DNA of 64,000 nt, from positions 12,777,486 through 12,841,485 of the forward strand of contig OY482846.1 in assembly GCA_960531495.1 (NCBI GenBank). Direction: 5' to 3'. The number at the start of each line of letters is the position of its first letter. Position 1 is the first letter of the stretch. The notes beneath the pieces were generated by a model. The model did not search any database, had not been told where the DNA came from, and saw nothing but the letters and a program-made list of their open reading frames with translations. A program made the position numbers and the translations under genes. Of this stretch, positions 26,219 through 40,302 are shown piece by piece. The stretch is from Zeus faber (taxonomy: Eukaryota; Chordata; Actinopteri; Zeiformes; Zeidae).

Positions 26219-28237
26219 CCATTAGTCTGACAGGTGGAAGGCGTAGGGTGAGATCAAGAACGAGAGATATTTGAACATAGGATAGGGTGGTTCAGGCATG
26301 GGAAGGACAGAAATGAAGGGCAGAGAGGCAGGCAGGAAGTGCGGGAGGGAAGGAAGGAGAGAGGGATTTGGGGATGGGGGAGAGAGGGCGAGCGTTGTAA
26401 TGGGGCAGTAGTCAGATGCTCCAATTTCCTTGACAGAAATGGAGGTCAAGTGCAGCAGCTTTGTGTGAAGTTAGCCCTCGGAGAGAGAGGTGCAGAGAAA
26501 AGGGAAAGGGAAGAGAAGGGGAAGTAAAGGTACGGTGATGACTCCAACCAGCGTGAGGCGGTAATTCCACAGCGCAGCCTGCAAGGGGATGAGGCGGGAT
26601 AGAGGGAACGTACGTACGGCTTGGCGTCCCCTTCCAGGAAGGAAGGGGGGATGGAGACGAATAAAACGGCTTAATGCCGAGCCTAAGAACATTAATAACT
26701 CTCACAGACAGGGAGGGTGAGGAGCAGGATAAAAGAACATATGGGTAACTTGTTAAAGAGGATGAATGTGAGCGCGGCGGCGGGGGTTGGAAGGGGGGAT
26801 GGGGAGAGCAGGGTGGGGATGGAGGGAGAACACATGATGATCGTAAATATCACATCTGGGAAATTAGACCCCACCACCCAAACCATTAGTCCCCGGGATG
26901 ACAGATGAAAAATAGCCTGTGAGCATCTTAACCACACCAACTGAATACGTCCAAATACTGAATTTCTTGGTGGGTTGTTTCCACTGTAATAAAATAAAAC
27001 ACACAAGATATTGAGAAGGCAAAGGTGGCATCAGGGGATATGAAGGATGGCTGGAGGATGGACGATGGAGGGAAAGGTTTGGTGGTGGGGGTGGGAGAGA
27101 TGATGTGTGCTGGTCAAACAACGGGCCACAAAAATGATTTAAAAATAATGAAAATGAATCTTCAATATGAAAAGTCAAATACGCATTTCAAATGCGTCAG
27201 AGGACCATAAACTGCTTATATTGTTGTCCATTTTATATGATATTCCCAGGAATTGTATGGCTTTCTGGATGGTTTATTTGGTCTTTTTTGCATCAGATCA
27301 TTATCACTCAATTATTAAATGATTACATATAGGCATTTAGTCAGTCTTGGCAACCAATGGCTGATGCATGTTTGCCAACTTGGCAACCACTTCTAAATTT
27401 GAAAAAATTACGTGATTAATCAGTTATTTACTTTTATCATTTATCAGACGACCATAACTTGAAAAGAAGATGACATTTGGCTCCAAAGTTATATGAGCAG
27501 AGCGGGGGGGCGGTCTAGAATAAGTGTGGGAGCAGGAGATGACCCTCATCATGACTCTCCCTACAGGAGAGCAGAGCCACGCGGCACAGGAGGAGTTCAC
27601 AGTCCACTGGCTCCGATCTGAGCGCCTAAAGAAACAGGACAGGAGGAGAAGAGTGTAACAGAAAGCTACTCCGCCACTCCCCCGAGGTGTGTGTCTCTGT
27701 GTGTGTGTGTGTGTGTGTGTGTGCGTGCGTGCGTGTGTGGTAGTGTGACTGAGAGATAGAGAGAACGAGAGAGAGAGACACTGTGATGTGAGACTGAATA
27801 TAAGGAGGTGTGTAACAAAGAGCTACTCTCGAGTCCCCCGGGGGGCTGTTTGTGTGTGTTTATGTATGTGTATGTGTGTGTGTCAGTGTGTGCACGTGTG
27901 ATCAGCATACAAATTGACTAGACTGTCTGCCTGTTTGCTTAACATTACTGTACACCTGCCCGGCCGCCTGTCTGAGGAGCGGTGTTGTGTTTCCAGTTGT
28001 GTGAGACGGCAGCCTTGAGGCTGACTACACAGCGCTGTTTGCTCAGCGGGCGCGCCTGAGGCAGCTAAATCAAGCAGCATCATCGCGGGCGCTTTACGCT
28101 CCCCCATTCACCCTGCTCTGAACTTAAGATCCCCTGGCGGAAAATAAATAAATAAAAACAACAGTGCTTTTATTGCCAATTGTAAACATCAAGGGTTTCA
28201 TTCATTCCTTTAATTCCTCTCTCATACACAAATAAAC

Positions 28238-28573
<336 letters not shown>

Positions 28574-29370
28574 CGATTCGAGTAATAGTTACAAACAATG
28601 GAATGAACATATAGTAATGAATTTAGGTAGTAAAACAGAATACTGACACCACGCAGTGAATAATCTGATTTCTCAGTTAAGAGAAATTAGAAAGCCGGCG
28701 AGAAACACAATAAACACTTAAGAGCATGTGTTTCCATAGGCAAGTGAGCCCTGGAACCTGGAGGAGTTCAACAGAGCACATCTTTAATCTTGAATTTGTG
28801 GCGATAATTATATAATTCTCACAAACAGTGTTTTTCTATCACTGTCAGATTTATGTCCTTAAAAAAAAAAACTAAAAAAAACACGCTGAATCAAAACATT
28901 GCCTTTTAGCTGCCAAATTGCTTCTAATTAAGTGTTCAAAGAAGACTTGGATCCCTGAATGCCAAACTGAATGTCATTTTTTTTTAGCTTCCTCGCTCCT
29001 TCTCCTCCCTTCATTTCCTTCATGAATGAATGAATAAATGAATGGATAGATGGATGAATTAATGAATTTACCTCCTGCCAGGATGTGTTCCCTGGAAACG
29101 CAGGCACTTCCAACATTTTGATAATGGCCTCTGTCTCATAATTGGGGGTTTCTTGCGATGCTAGCTGTGTTTAAGGGGGGTAGCTTGACTCATTATCCCT
29201 GCTAATAGAAGAATTACACCCGTGCCACGTGCATGTGTGTCTGTTTAGACCCTTCCCCAATCCACCTGCATAATCAAAAACACAACATCTACTGTATATA
29301 GTTTGGATGTACTCGTGTTAATTTGAAATGGAGATTGAAGTGTTTCCACAACATGTTTCTACAAATTAAT

Positions 29371-29406
29371 TAACCCTGACCCTAACACCTAACCCCTAAC
29401 CCTAAC
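29371..29406. repeat. degenerate telomere-like (CCCTAA)n
   Basis: Reads TAACCCTGACCCTAACACC then TAACCCCTAACCCTAAC: about five to six variants of the vertebrate telomere hexamer in the CCCTAA orientation. Confidence 0.75.
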
Positions 29407-30770
29407 TTTTAGTTCCAAAAGTTGGATAAACCGTTCAATAGGAAAAGGAAACACATTAAGATGTTTCAAGATGCGTCCGGGGCTCATTTATTAGGTCAGT
29501 ATTTGTATTCCATTTGGGGACGGGCCAACAGTACCCAGTAGACTCAATAGTCTAAACACTACTCTAATTATACTCCTGTAGAAAAGTGAAAGTAAAGTAA
29601 CGTAAAGAGAAAAAAGTATTCATACAGAAACAGGTGTCGACCGTCACCAACTCAGCCAAGCCTCTTATATCTCTATCAGTCTGCCAGTCTGCCCGTCTGT
29701 CTGTCCGTTTCCTTCTCACTTTCTCTCTCCTCGTTTTTTTTTCTTTACAGGGCAGCCGCTTGCATTGCACAGCATTGATGTCTCGCTCCGTCGCGTATAC
29801 AAACCTTTTTTGGCATCTCTCACCCAGCCAGCCAGCCAAGAGAGGCTTTCATCGACTTCTCTGCAGTCTGTATTAATATTTACCCGGCTGGGAAACACAG
29901 GCAGATGTCAACCGCAAACCGGTTTCCCCCCATGTTGCTCTGTGGTGAGCCCCGTGTTGTACGAGATTAGGTATAATCCAAACATTACATTTGCAGTGTT
30001 AAGTCATCAGGAACCGTCTTAAAGGGGAGCCCTAACGGCGCTGACTACGGCATCACTCAGCAACACCCAGGACTCTTCCTGGCTAAAACTTTAAGAACTT
30101 TGGGTGTAAATTTATATGGTTATCGTTTCATTTTTGTTTATTGATCAGGTATTATATTCATCTTTTATCCACTTAATAGATATGGGCACTCAAATCCAAC
30201 AGGGTGATTCCAATTATAACAAAAGCACACATCTCAGGACTAGGGTGGATAACTTATCTTATGTTGGGCCATAGCAGCAGAAATTGTATTCCACACATTC
30301 CATTCCATTCCATTGGCTATCATGTGAGCAAAGAGGAGGTGGATGTGATCCCCATGGAGATGAGCAACGCTTCAAGGTTGCAGAAAGTCGAGCTACAAGG
30401 GCACACAAAACTGCCGTTAAAATCAAGAACACACACTGAACCCGATGCTGCACTTTCAGCACTGGACAGCTCCCGCCAAAGTGGCGATTCTTGAGTAACC
30501 ACAGAACTTCAGAACTAGAAAAACTCTTGAGCTAAGTTGGCCTAATTTTTGAATGTTCCAGATAAATATTATCAGTCAATAGTCTCTGTAAAGCCAGGCT
30601 ACAGGTCCTTTTCCCCATTCTGCACTGGAATGCTCCTAATTAGCATGGAGCCTGAAACCTTTCGAAAGTTCTGTTCTGTTCTGTAAGTGGCTGCCAGATG
30701 TAAAATGTTCTCACCCGACTTTAAGAAACAGCCCCGAACAAAGAGGCAAAGAAATGAGGAAGGAAGAGAA

Positions 30771-30799
30771 CACCCCCCCACCCCCCCACCCCCCCACCC
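30771..30799 (-). other. G-quadruplex-capable C7A tandem
   Basis: Three CCCCCCCA steps followed by CCCC. The minus strand therefore carries G7-T-G7-T-G7-T-G4 with one-base loops, a canonical four-run quadruplex motif. Confidence 0.8.
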
Positions 30800-31006
30800 C
30801 TTCTACAGTCCTCTGGCGTTTTCCTTGAAATCAAAGGTCTTTCAAAACTTTCCAAAATGGATTTCCTCGGGGGTTGATGGATGCGGTTCCTGTTCACTCA
30901 GACACTGATTTGGGATTTTACTGATTAGGCTGTCTGTCGTAAGTCGGAGAGCCCCGCCGCGTTGGACCGTGCATGTGTCTTTGTGTGTGCAAGCACAGCA
31001 AGTGTG

Positions 31007-31014
31007 TGTGTATT

Positions 31015-31086
<72 letters not shown>

Positions 31087-31112
31087 TGTGTGTGCGCGTG
31101 TGTGTGTGTGTG
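31007..31112. repeat. (GT)n microsatellite
   Basis: About 50 GT units with two GCGC steps at the right end. Confidence 0.97.
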
Positions 31113-32549
31113 AATTAAGTCTCTGAACCTCATGGAGACACCACCAGTCTTTCACAGATAGTAAACAAAGCAGAACGTGTTGTGGAGATTCGAAACAGAG
31201 AGGTTCAGGGACGTTCCGACAGGAGAGGAATCCCCCCCGCTACGATGACACGTGAAATGGAGCTGACGAAGAAACAGGCCTGAGCTCGTCGTCTCCTTCG
31301 TCTCTGCATACTGAGGTGCGCAGCCAGAAAAGCTGCTAATTGAATCTAGAACCGAAAATAGCATTGAGTTATGAGACAATGTTTGGACTGCTGCCAACAT
31401 TATTATGTCTGTTTTATGAGTTTAATTAACACCAAACATTTTGCAGGGTGAAAGGGCTCTGTTTTGTACGATCTCAAAAATGAAAAAAATGAAAATGAAA
31501 GCTGCTTTTAAATTCTGTGGCTGAAATCAGCCACAAGATAAAAGTGAATTAAATAAATGTAATTGTGATATCACAAGTGGCAAAAGGAAATTGTGCAGTG
31601 CCTTTTTGAGCCTTGTAGGGCCTACCTAGTTTGCGAGATATTTGCCAAGCTGACAAATGTGTCTTATGACCCTGATGACCCCAAACAAGTCACCAGGTCC
31701 AAAGGGAGACAGTGTCCTAACAAAGATCTCTCCCCGTCCCCATCCAGTCCACCACCCGGTGTTTTCCCTCCAGGCGCACTGTAGCCTTCTTCAACAGCTT
31801 CTCTCAGTCCAGGTCTGACTTACATTGCATAAAGTGACATGATTATATGTCTACCATAATTGTGTCATCCTCCTATTATAGTCGTTGCGTGGTATCAACT
31901 CACTTCCGCTAAATTGGAAAAGGCAAATAAAAACAGATTCAGAGTATGAGCTTTAATCTTGCCCCATACCCTGATGCCCATCCTGGAGGTTTCCAATTTA
32001 AGTGTTAAGTGTAAAAACAGATCACTGAAGTGGTTGGCCATTTTGGAAATAAACAATGAAAATGATTTAATTTGTCCCTTCTTCATTGAAACATCACATT
32101 CCTCAACAGTATCTCTCATTTCATCCTAACAATCTAACTAAATCTTCTCGCAGGATTTTCCTTGTGTGTCAAAATCAGGAGTTTGAGCTATGGCTAGGTA
32201 GTTCAGTCATCCCCACAGACAGGGCCCTCAGTAGAGTCTCTACCTTTGCAGCCTTTTTTGAGCGGGTTTCGTTTCAAGTAACTACTATTGAGGCATTTAT
32301 AGGTAACTAATCAATTTAGCCACACTGGAGTAAATAAACCTGGCCTAGACGGCAGCAGGGAGCAGTCAATATGACAGCCTTCAGGTGGGGCATAAACAAC
32401 TCAATAAAGGTGGCGTGGACATGGATATTCTAGGAAAGGGAGGACGCACCAGTGAGCACTTACGGGTGCTCTTAACAAGTGTATTGAAAGGAATTATCAG
32501 GCCCCATGTATCCAACTGTACAGGGGGAGAAGACACCTGCAAACCTAAC

Positions 32550-34523
32550 AGTCGCGTTAGATACGTACTACCGTTCTCCAAATTCTGTCCAACGTAGCAC
32601 AAGTTACAATTTTTCAAGTTTTAAGAGCACTCAGAGATATTCATCTCTACCTGGACTTTCGTAACACTGGTTCATGATGTCACAAAGTGCCCTTCTTTTC
32701 AAAGTAATCAAGGTATGCCAACGTTCTTCAACTTACGGTAAATTTGCAACTGTTTATAACTATTTCCTGCTACAAATGTAGATTGGTGTGAATAAAAGAT
32801 GGACCAAAACATGTCTGAAACGTCCCGGTTCCAATGAGATTATACTGGTCTATGCTAGTCTATGCTGGTCTATACTGGACTAAACTGGTCTATACTGGAA
32901 CATATTCTCTCTTGCAATATAATCTCTTCCTGGAACATTATCTTGTATTCTACCAGACTTTTTCATATCCCGACAAAGATCCCAAAACATCGTCTAAGTA
33001 ATTTTGTGTCCATGTGCAAAGGATTCTTGATCTTTTTTTTAAGAACTGCTGTTAAACTGATAGCTGCACACTGCTTGTTCCTGGAGTCTCCAAACTGTGA
33101 ATCATCCTGATGAAGCCTCTTAACACTGAGACGTATGGGGAATCAACACCTATCTACTATCTGTCATCTACATACATTTTTTTCATAGATATAATTTCCA
33201 TCTCTGTTTTTTTTTCTGATTTTCCTTTCAATTTCTGTTTCACAGGTTTTTTTTCCACCGTTTTTTCCTTTAGTATTTTCTTTTAGAACAGTAGGACTGA
33301 CCTCTAAGGCTGGATGTTTGGACAATTGCTTCTTAATTGTCTTACACTTTCTGTTAGTTTTCAGCATCTGGAACAATAAGTAACACAAACTTTCCCATTA
33401 TTTTACATGCCAGTAATAATAAATACATGTGATTTCACAACAATAATAAATAAATGTTAGTTTTTATTTGTACTTTATTGTTTTTTTTCTGTTTAGAATT
33501 TACAATTGTAAAATTCTGTTAAATAGATTACTTGTCTACGTAGATTGTAATGGAGACAACATTTATGGAACATTCACATTAATTTGGAATTTGACTTATA
33601 ATGGAAGGATTTGTCACTACTTAACACCTTCTCCCTTTTCATTTCAGTCTGCCACGTTTAGCTTTAGGAAACTGCATGGACATAACGTTTGATGAAAGTT
33701 GACATTTGGTCTTGTGCGTGTCAATAATGACGTGTTTACGGAGGTTTACAAAGATAATCGAACCTAGGTAATTTTAGTGGTGACGTTATACAATGATGGT
33801 GACTTTCAGTGGATTACATTTCTGATAGGTTACGTTTCCATGAAATACGAAAAATGTTGGTGTATTTCTGATTGATTACAATTTCACGGGTTCTAGTTTT
33901 GTGACGCGTTCCCAGTACAAGAAAGCATCATTCATTCCCACAGTCGAGTGGACTCGACGTGATGACGGGTTTAATGGATTCATGTTTTTCGTGTTTTTTC
34001 ATGGAATCCGGTAAAGTAATGGAGACCAAAGAAATAAAATATTAATGAACAGATCCACAGACGTCAACCAGGTAAGATAAATAGATAAAAGATACATAAA
34101 CACACAGATACACAACTACTGTAGTTTGTCATCTCTAACCACTACATTAGCGATGGAATCTACACCGTGCGCCGCACCATGGTGAAAATTAACATTCAGA
34201 ACCATAATCTGCACATTTATAGCAAATTAGATGATGACGTCACAAATGGCGTCTTACTCGAACACTCACCTCGTTCCATTTCGTTTTTGAACATTGGCGT
34301 GTCAGTGAAGGAGGAGCGTCTGGCTACTGTAAAGCAGATTTAGTCTGTTTTTTCCTAACTTTGGCTCCCTATGTGGATTGATTTGGATGAAACGTGAACC
34401 ACAAGATGTTAGCAACACCTCAACCATGTTCGTAGCTTCTGCAGTTGTTCTGTTCCAGACAGTTTTAGCCCAAAATTACGAGTATAATAAAAATCCTAAT
34501 GAGCCCTGCGGGCTGGACCCCTT
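32550..34523 (+). mobile_element. Helentron-like repeat, copy A (left end missing)
   Basis: Homologous by eye to three other copies in this window (B, C, D). Shared blocks are 'ggttcatgatgtcacaaag', 'caaatgtagatt' and 'tgtctgaaacgtcccggttc' (with copy D), and 'ctacaccgtgcg...tgatgacgtcac...tgtggattgatttggatgaaac' (with B and C). The right end GGGCTGGACCCC at 34511-34522 is complete and runs into TAA and ATC arrays. The left terminal stem-loop is not visible. A reverse-strand reading-frame remnant at about 32915-33150 matches the one in copy C but carries a 4-base deletion that breaks the frame. Confidence 0.65.
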
Positions 34524-34538
34524 ATAATAATAATAATC

Positions 34539-34570
<32 letters not shown>

Positions 34571-34648
34571 CATCATCACCATCAATCATTATTATTATTA
34601 TTAGTAGTAATAGTAGTAGTAGTCGTCGTAGTAGTTTTATTATTATTC
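34524..34648. repeat. (TAA)n(ATC)n(ATT)n(TAG)n trinucleotide tract
   Basis: Successive trinucleotide blocks begin immediately at the right end of copy A of the dispersed repeat. Confidence 0.9.
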
Positions 34649-34866
34649 TCTTGTGCAATTTTGTGAAAGTCCCTTGAGTAAAGAGGCCCTTAAGAGTAAG
34701 AATACGTTGTGTAGATTAGAAAATCCATTTGACTGACTAGGAAAAGGCAGCCATCAATTGCAAATACTGGTTACAATGCCTGTTCCGAATCCCAACCAAG
34801 CCCCCCTCCTTCTCTCAGTCTCGCTCACACACAAACGCTCTCTCTCTCGCTCGCTCTGTCTCTCTG

Positions 34867-34876
<10 letters not shown>

Positions 34877-34902
<26 letters not shown>

Positions 34903-34908
34903 ACACAG

Positions 34909-34969
<61 letters not shown>

Positions 34970-34972
34970 CAA
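34877..34972. repeat. (CA)n microsatellite
   Basis: About 45 CA units with GACA interruptions near 34901-34911, preceded by a CTCT tract. Confidence 0.97.
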
Positions 34973-35436
34973 AATCACACATGAGTACACACATCTGTGT
35001 GGGAAAAGAAGAGATGCACTGAATGTAATGAGTTTCAACCACGTCTCATCACTACACACTATTTATTTTACACATTTTCTCCGAGCGGTGATGATGCTGA
35101 ACAGGCCAAACATATTCCAATTCCTCGCCACAGTCACTGCGTCTGTCTGCACCAAAACAACTGAGAGGCTTTGGTTAAAAAAAAAAAAAAAAAAAATAGA
35201 ACCTCCATGAACTGGATAGGGGATGTTGCTGCTGCAGGGGAACATTTGCGTGACGTGTCAGCCAACACACACATACACACACACATTACGCGCACGCAGA
35301 CCTTGAGCAGGGCGTGCATACAGACACATACACATTTCTGTGGTAAAAAGCAGATTTTAAACATCAAACGTCGCAGAGGAATCGATGACATCATGTCTGT
35401 GTATGCGTGGGGGGGGGGGGTGGTCTGGCCTCTCTT

Positions 35437-35440
<4 letters not shown>

Positions 35441-35506
<66 letters not shown>
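35441..35506. repeat. (CA)n microsatellite
   Basis: About 33 uninterrupted CA units, 390 bases from the xkr6 splice donor on the intron side. Confidence 0.97.
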
Positions 35507-35509
<3 letters not shown>

Positions 35510-35894
35510 TAGACCTTTCCATCACTACCTGTCTGTCCCTTTTCAAACCCACACACACCTTCCCCCTCCACACGCTGCGCAATGGCGCACAGTGGGAAAT
35601 AACAGCAGAGGTGCAGAAAACCCAATGCAACGCATTGGATGCAATGCAATGCGATGTTGCAAACCAAAAAGACAACTGGGAGAAAAAAATGGTGCATACT
35701 GCACCGTGCATGAGGGCATCAGTCCACGCTGCTTCTCACCCCGGTCATGCACACGGGCACAGGTTACACCAGGTGACGAGGAGGTGGAAAGCAGGGGCGA
35801 GTGGGTGGGGGGGGGGGGGGGGGGGCGGGCTGCAATGTCACTGTCTTGGATGTGGACCGTTGGAATTATCTTATAGACACTACATTAAGTCTTA

Positions 35895-36680
<786 letters not shown>

Positions 36681-36689
36681 TTGGTCTCC

Positions 36690-36765
36690 CCCTCTCTCTC
36701 TCCCCCCCCCCCCCCCCCCTCTCTCTCCCTCTCTCTCTCTCACCCCCCTCTCCCTCTCTTCACTG
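36690..36765. repeat. CT-rich tract with poly-C
   Basis: CTCTCTCT, about 17 C residues (36702-36719), then CTCTCT and CCCCTCT; directly upstream of the xkr6 CpG block. Confidence 0.9.
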
Positions 36766-37041
36766 CAGAGCTATTCCCGACTGGCTGCCAGACGCTGTAT
36801 CGTCTACAACTTCCCCAAATGTCATTCGCAAGTCATTGTCAAACGAGTTTTCTTCTCATAATTCCCTGGTACAACCATCATCACATGTCCCTCTTCTGTC
36901 TGTCTCTCTCAGCGCCCTGCTCCAGCGGCGGGATGGAGCGTCTGTCTCTCTCCGCTGTCCCGAGACGACGTAATTCACCCCCCCCCACCTCTGCTGTCTC
37001 ACCCCCCCCCTCCTCCCTCCCTCCCTCCCTCCCCTATGTCT

Positions 37042-37153
37042 CTCTATAATAATAATTATTATTATAATAATTATAATAATAATAATAATGAAAAGTCTTT
37101 CCTTTATAGTGTTAATATATTTGTTTCTGTAAACATGCAAAACAAGACTGATG
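37042..37153. repeat. (ATT/AAT)n array plus 66-bp sequence shared with 38824-38889
   Basis: A mixed ATT/AAT array is followed by a block starting ATGAAAAGTCTTTCC and ending AAAACAAGACTGAT (37088-37153). The same block, with about eight differences, follows the array of copy B at 38824. Confidence 0.8.
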
Positions 37154-37208
37154 AGATCCTCTCTCCCTCTCCCCCACCCCCTCTTTCTCCCTCCCTTCTC
37201 TTTCTCGC

Positions 37209-37249
<41 letters not shown>

Positions 37250-37256
37250 CCCCTCT
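37209..37256. repeat. (CT)n microsatellite
   Basis: About 20 CT units then CCCC. Confidence 0.95.
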
Positions 37257-37786
37257 CGTGCCTACGTCAGCGGCGGTGAATTACAGTTTGTGGAATGACA
37301 TAAAGACGTTGCACGTTTCAAGATCCCCTTTTAACAAGGCTTTTGGGACGTGGGAGCTACACCAACAACGTGGAAAGACGTTCATGACACGCGAGCAGTA
37401 TCTGTCTCCTCGGCGTTTGACGGGAGGGGCACGACATTTACATAGGGGAGTGACATCCGTCAGACGCTCTTCTGCATTTGCTGCAGTGAGACGTATATTT
37501 CGCTGAAAACCGACGCTCCTCTCCAGCCTGGTAGTAGTAGTAGTAGTAATAGCAGTAGTAGTAGTAGCAGCAGTAAGGAGATTTTGATCAGACATAGACG
37601 CACATCTGGGCTCATTTGGTCTGACGTGAGATTAGATCCTATTGATATATTCCTGCTATTCGGTCACAATCCTGACACCGTATTTAACGGGAGCTGCCCG
37701 GGGCTGAAATGTGGCGAAAACAACGGGAACGACGTCATTCCCCTCCGTCTCTCACTCCCTCTGTCTCTCATTCCCTTTCTACACCC

Positions 37787-37789
<3 letters not shown>

Positions 37790-37827
<38 letters not shown>

Positions 37828-37858
37828 GCACGCACGCACACACACGCACACACACAGC
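37790..37858. repeat. (CT)n(CA)n microsatellite
   Basis: About 16 CT units followed by CACG/CACA units. Confidence 0.95.
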
Positions 37859-38020
37859 CACACACTGGGATCTATGTCATTTTACTGCAATAATAAAATC
37901 TTCTTCATTTAAGAGGCAATAGCTCTGGCTTACACGCTACTGAGGTGGATTTGACTTAACAACCCAAAAAGGGTCAAGTTGGTCTCCTCGAGAATAATAA
38001 AAAATATATCAATAATATTA

Positions 38021-38770
38021 AATATAGCTGCAGGCAGCAATACGCAGGGTCCAGTTTAGTCGTGTTAGATGCATATTACAGTTCTCTGGATTCTGAGTTT
38101 TTGTGTCCTACTGTTTTTCGTACTTTTCATTAATCAGGATGCGGACCAAAGAGATAAAATACATAGTTTGTAATGTTGATCCACTACAGAGCGACGGAGT
38201 CTATACTGCACACTGGACGCGGTCCGAATGAACATTTTGAATCAGAATGTGCACATTGATAGTAAATAGTATGATGACGTCATGAAGTGTTTTACTGTAA
38301 AGCTCATCTCGTTCATTTTGCTTACGAATAGTGGAAGGTCAGTCAAGCATGACCAGCTGAATATTTGGGGTCAAATTTGTTCGATTTTTCACTAATATCT
38401 GCTCCTTATGTGGATCGATTTATATGACATATCGGTTTAAACGACACCTTAACCCTGTTTGTAGCTTATTTCATTGTTGTGTTTCCGATACTTTCAGCCA
38501 GGTTTGGACATATTTTGGTGTTAAATGCATCGGACCGTGTTTGTGATATTGGTCAGATTTGATCGGTTTCTCACAAAATTCTTATTCGTATGTCCATCGA
38601 TTTGGATGAAACTTCAAGCAAGAGATGTTTGTGACATATTTGTTCAAACAAGATGTAAAACCTGTTCGTAGCTTCTGCTGTTCTTCTGTTTCAAATAGTT
38701 TGGGATTACAAAATTCAGAGAATTTTCCCGGAACAAATAAGTGGTGGACCCCTAATAATAATAATAATAA

Positions 38771-38801
<31 letters not shown>

Positions 38802-38889
38802 AAGAAGAAGAAGAAGAAGAAGAATGAAAAGGCTTTCCTTTATGGTGTAATTATATTTGTTTCTCTGAACATACAAAACAAGACTGATA
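38021..38889 (+). mobile_element. Helentron-like repeat, copy B, with trinucleotide tail
   Basis: It begins AATATAGCTGCAGGCAGCAA; the stem-loop GCTGC-AG-GCAGC is at 38027-38038. Subterminal GGGTCCAG lies at 38047-38054. The body matches copies A and C ('ctccttatgtggatcgattt', 'ccatcgatttggatgaaac', 'gatgacgtcat'). The right end GGTGGACCCC (38743-38752) is a mutated form of the family's CTGGACCCC and is followed by TAA then AAG arrays to 38823 and the 66-bp block shared with 37088. Lacks the 2 kb interior of copy C. Confidence 0.65.
38754..38824. repeat. (TAA)n(GAA)n microsatellite
   Basis: About seven TAA units then about sixteen AAG units. Confidence 0.95.
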
Positions 38890-40302
38890 AAACACTTCAT
38901 GGACCATCCTGTCATATTGCAAATACTAAAATACAACTAATCTTTTAAATACAAAATCAGCACCATTTCCCTTCACTTATCCTGGCAATACATGTGTGCA
39001 CATCTGTCCCTGGTTGTGATAAAATTGATTTATAACATTCATCTGAAGTTGAGCAGCAAATCATCTTATGATCACAGCAAGACATAAGCTTATCAAATCA
39101 ACAATGAAAAAAACCCAAAAACCTTGTTCAGACTACATTTTATGATACTTAAATGTTTTACTGTAATAGTTATCAAACAACTATATCACATGAATAATAG
39201 CTGCAAAAATGTTTTTTTCTCTCCATTGTATCAATAATTTTTGTGGCATAAAATGGGTGGGAGACTATTCTATTTACATAATCATTTTCATGCAATCTCT
39301 ACTCTTTCAAGCATGAGCTCCAAATGATTAATGACTAGTCCAACAAGGGCAATGCACTGATATCATTGAGGACTCCATTTTATTTTAGGGGCGAGAACAT
39401 TTCACAGAGATGTTTGATGAGAAGAATAAAATGCAGCATGCAGTCCTGCCTGCAGGCCACATTGTTGCAAAGCGATTCTTTAAATCAATTCTAATGCATG
39501 AAACAGCATGTGACTGTGTGCGAGGTTTCCAGCACATCGTAAAATCCATTTTGTCTGAGAGGCCCCAGTTTTCCTCTTCTTTCCAGGGATGTCGTGTCTC
39601 CACTTTGCCCTCTGAGCAAAGCATAATATCGCTATTCTTCTCAATTCTAACATTGACTGGAGATGGTTGGCAGCAGAGCTCCAAAAAGGGCCTGAACGCA
39701 ACAACTGTAATCGAATCAAATCATTTCAATTCATGACAGATTTTTTTTTACAAGTTTGCCATATACTCATATACTAGAGAAAGAAAATAAACAACACAAA
39801 GATGTTCAATTCTCTGTGTAAACATTAGAGGGCCTTTGGGGGATAACACAAAACCAAGACAAAGACATAAAAGTAACTTCAAGTCAATAAAGAGCTTTCA
39901 ATGATAATTTGCCAATGCACATTTATAACATTTTTCCGTAAGTGTAAGTGGTGTTTCAACCATCAACCCATGGTAGGAAAATAATTGCCGCCCTGCTTCC
40001 CGCAGAGGTTTCGGAGAGTACACAGGGTAGTATGTATGCACAAGAGTGCAATGCAACAGATTTTGCAATGTCATATTTTGTATTTAAAATGTTGAATTAT
40101 CCAGTTGAAATTGATAGCATTTGACTCTGTGAGAATGTCCTGCAAATCAGACCAAAATAATTTTAAAATAATGTCCCCTTAACATATTTCCGGTTTCCTT
40201 CAAAACATCCTAGAAACAGTAATTCATTTGCTTATGCTCCTGTTATGCAAACGTTAGTTACACCAAACATTCAGTCTTGTATGTTAAAATCTCATCCATT
40301 AA

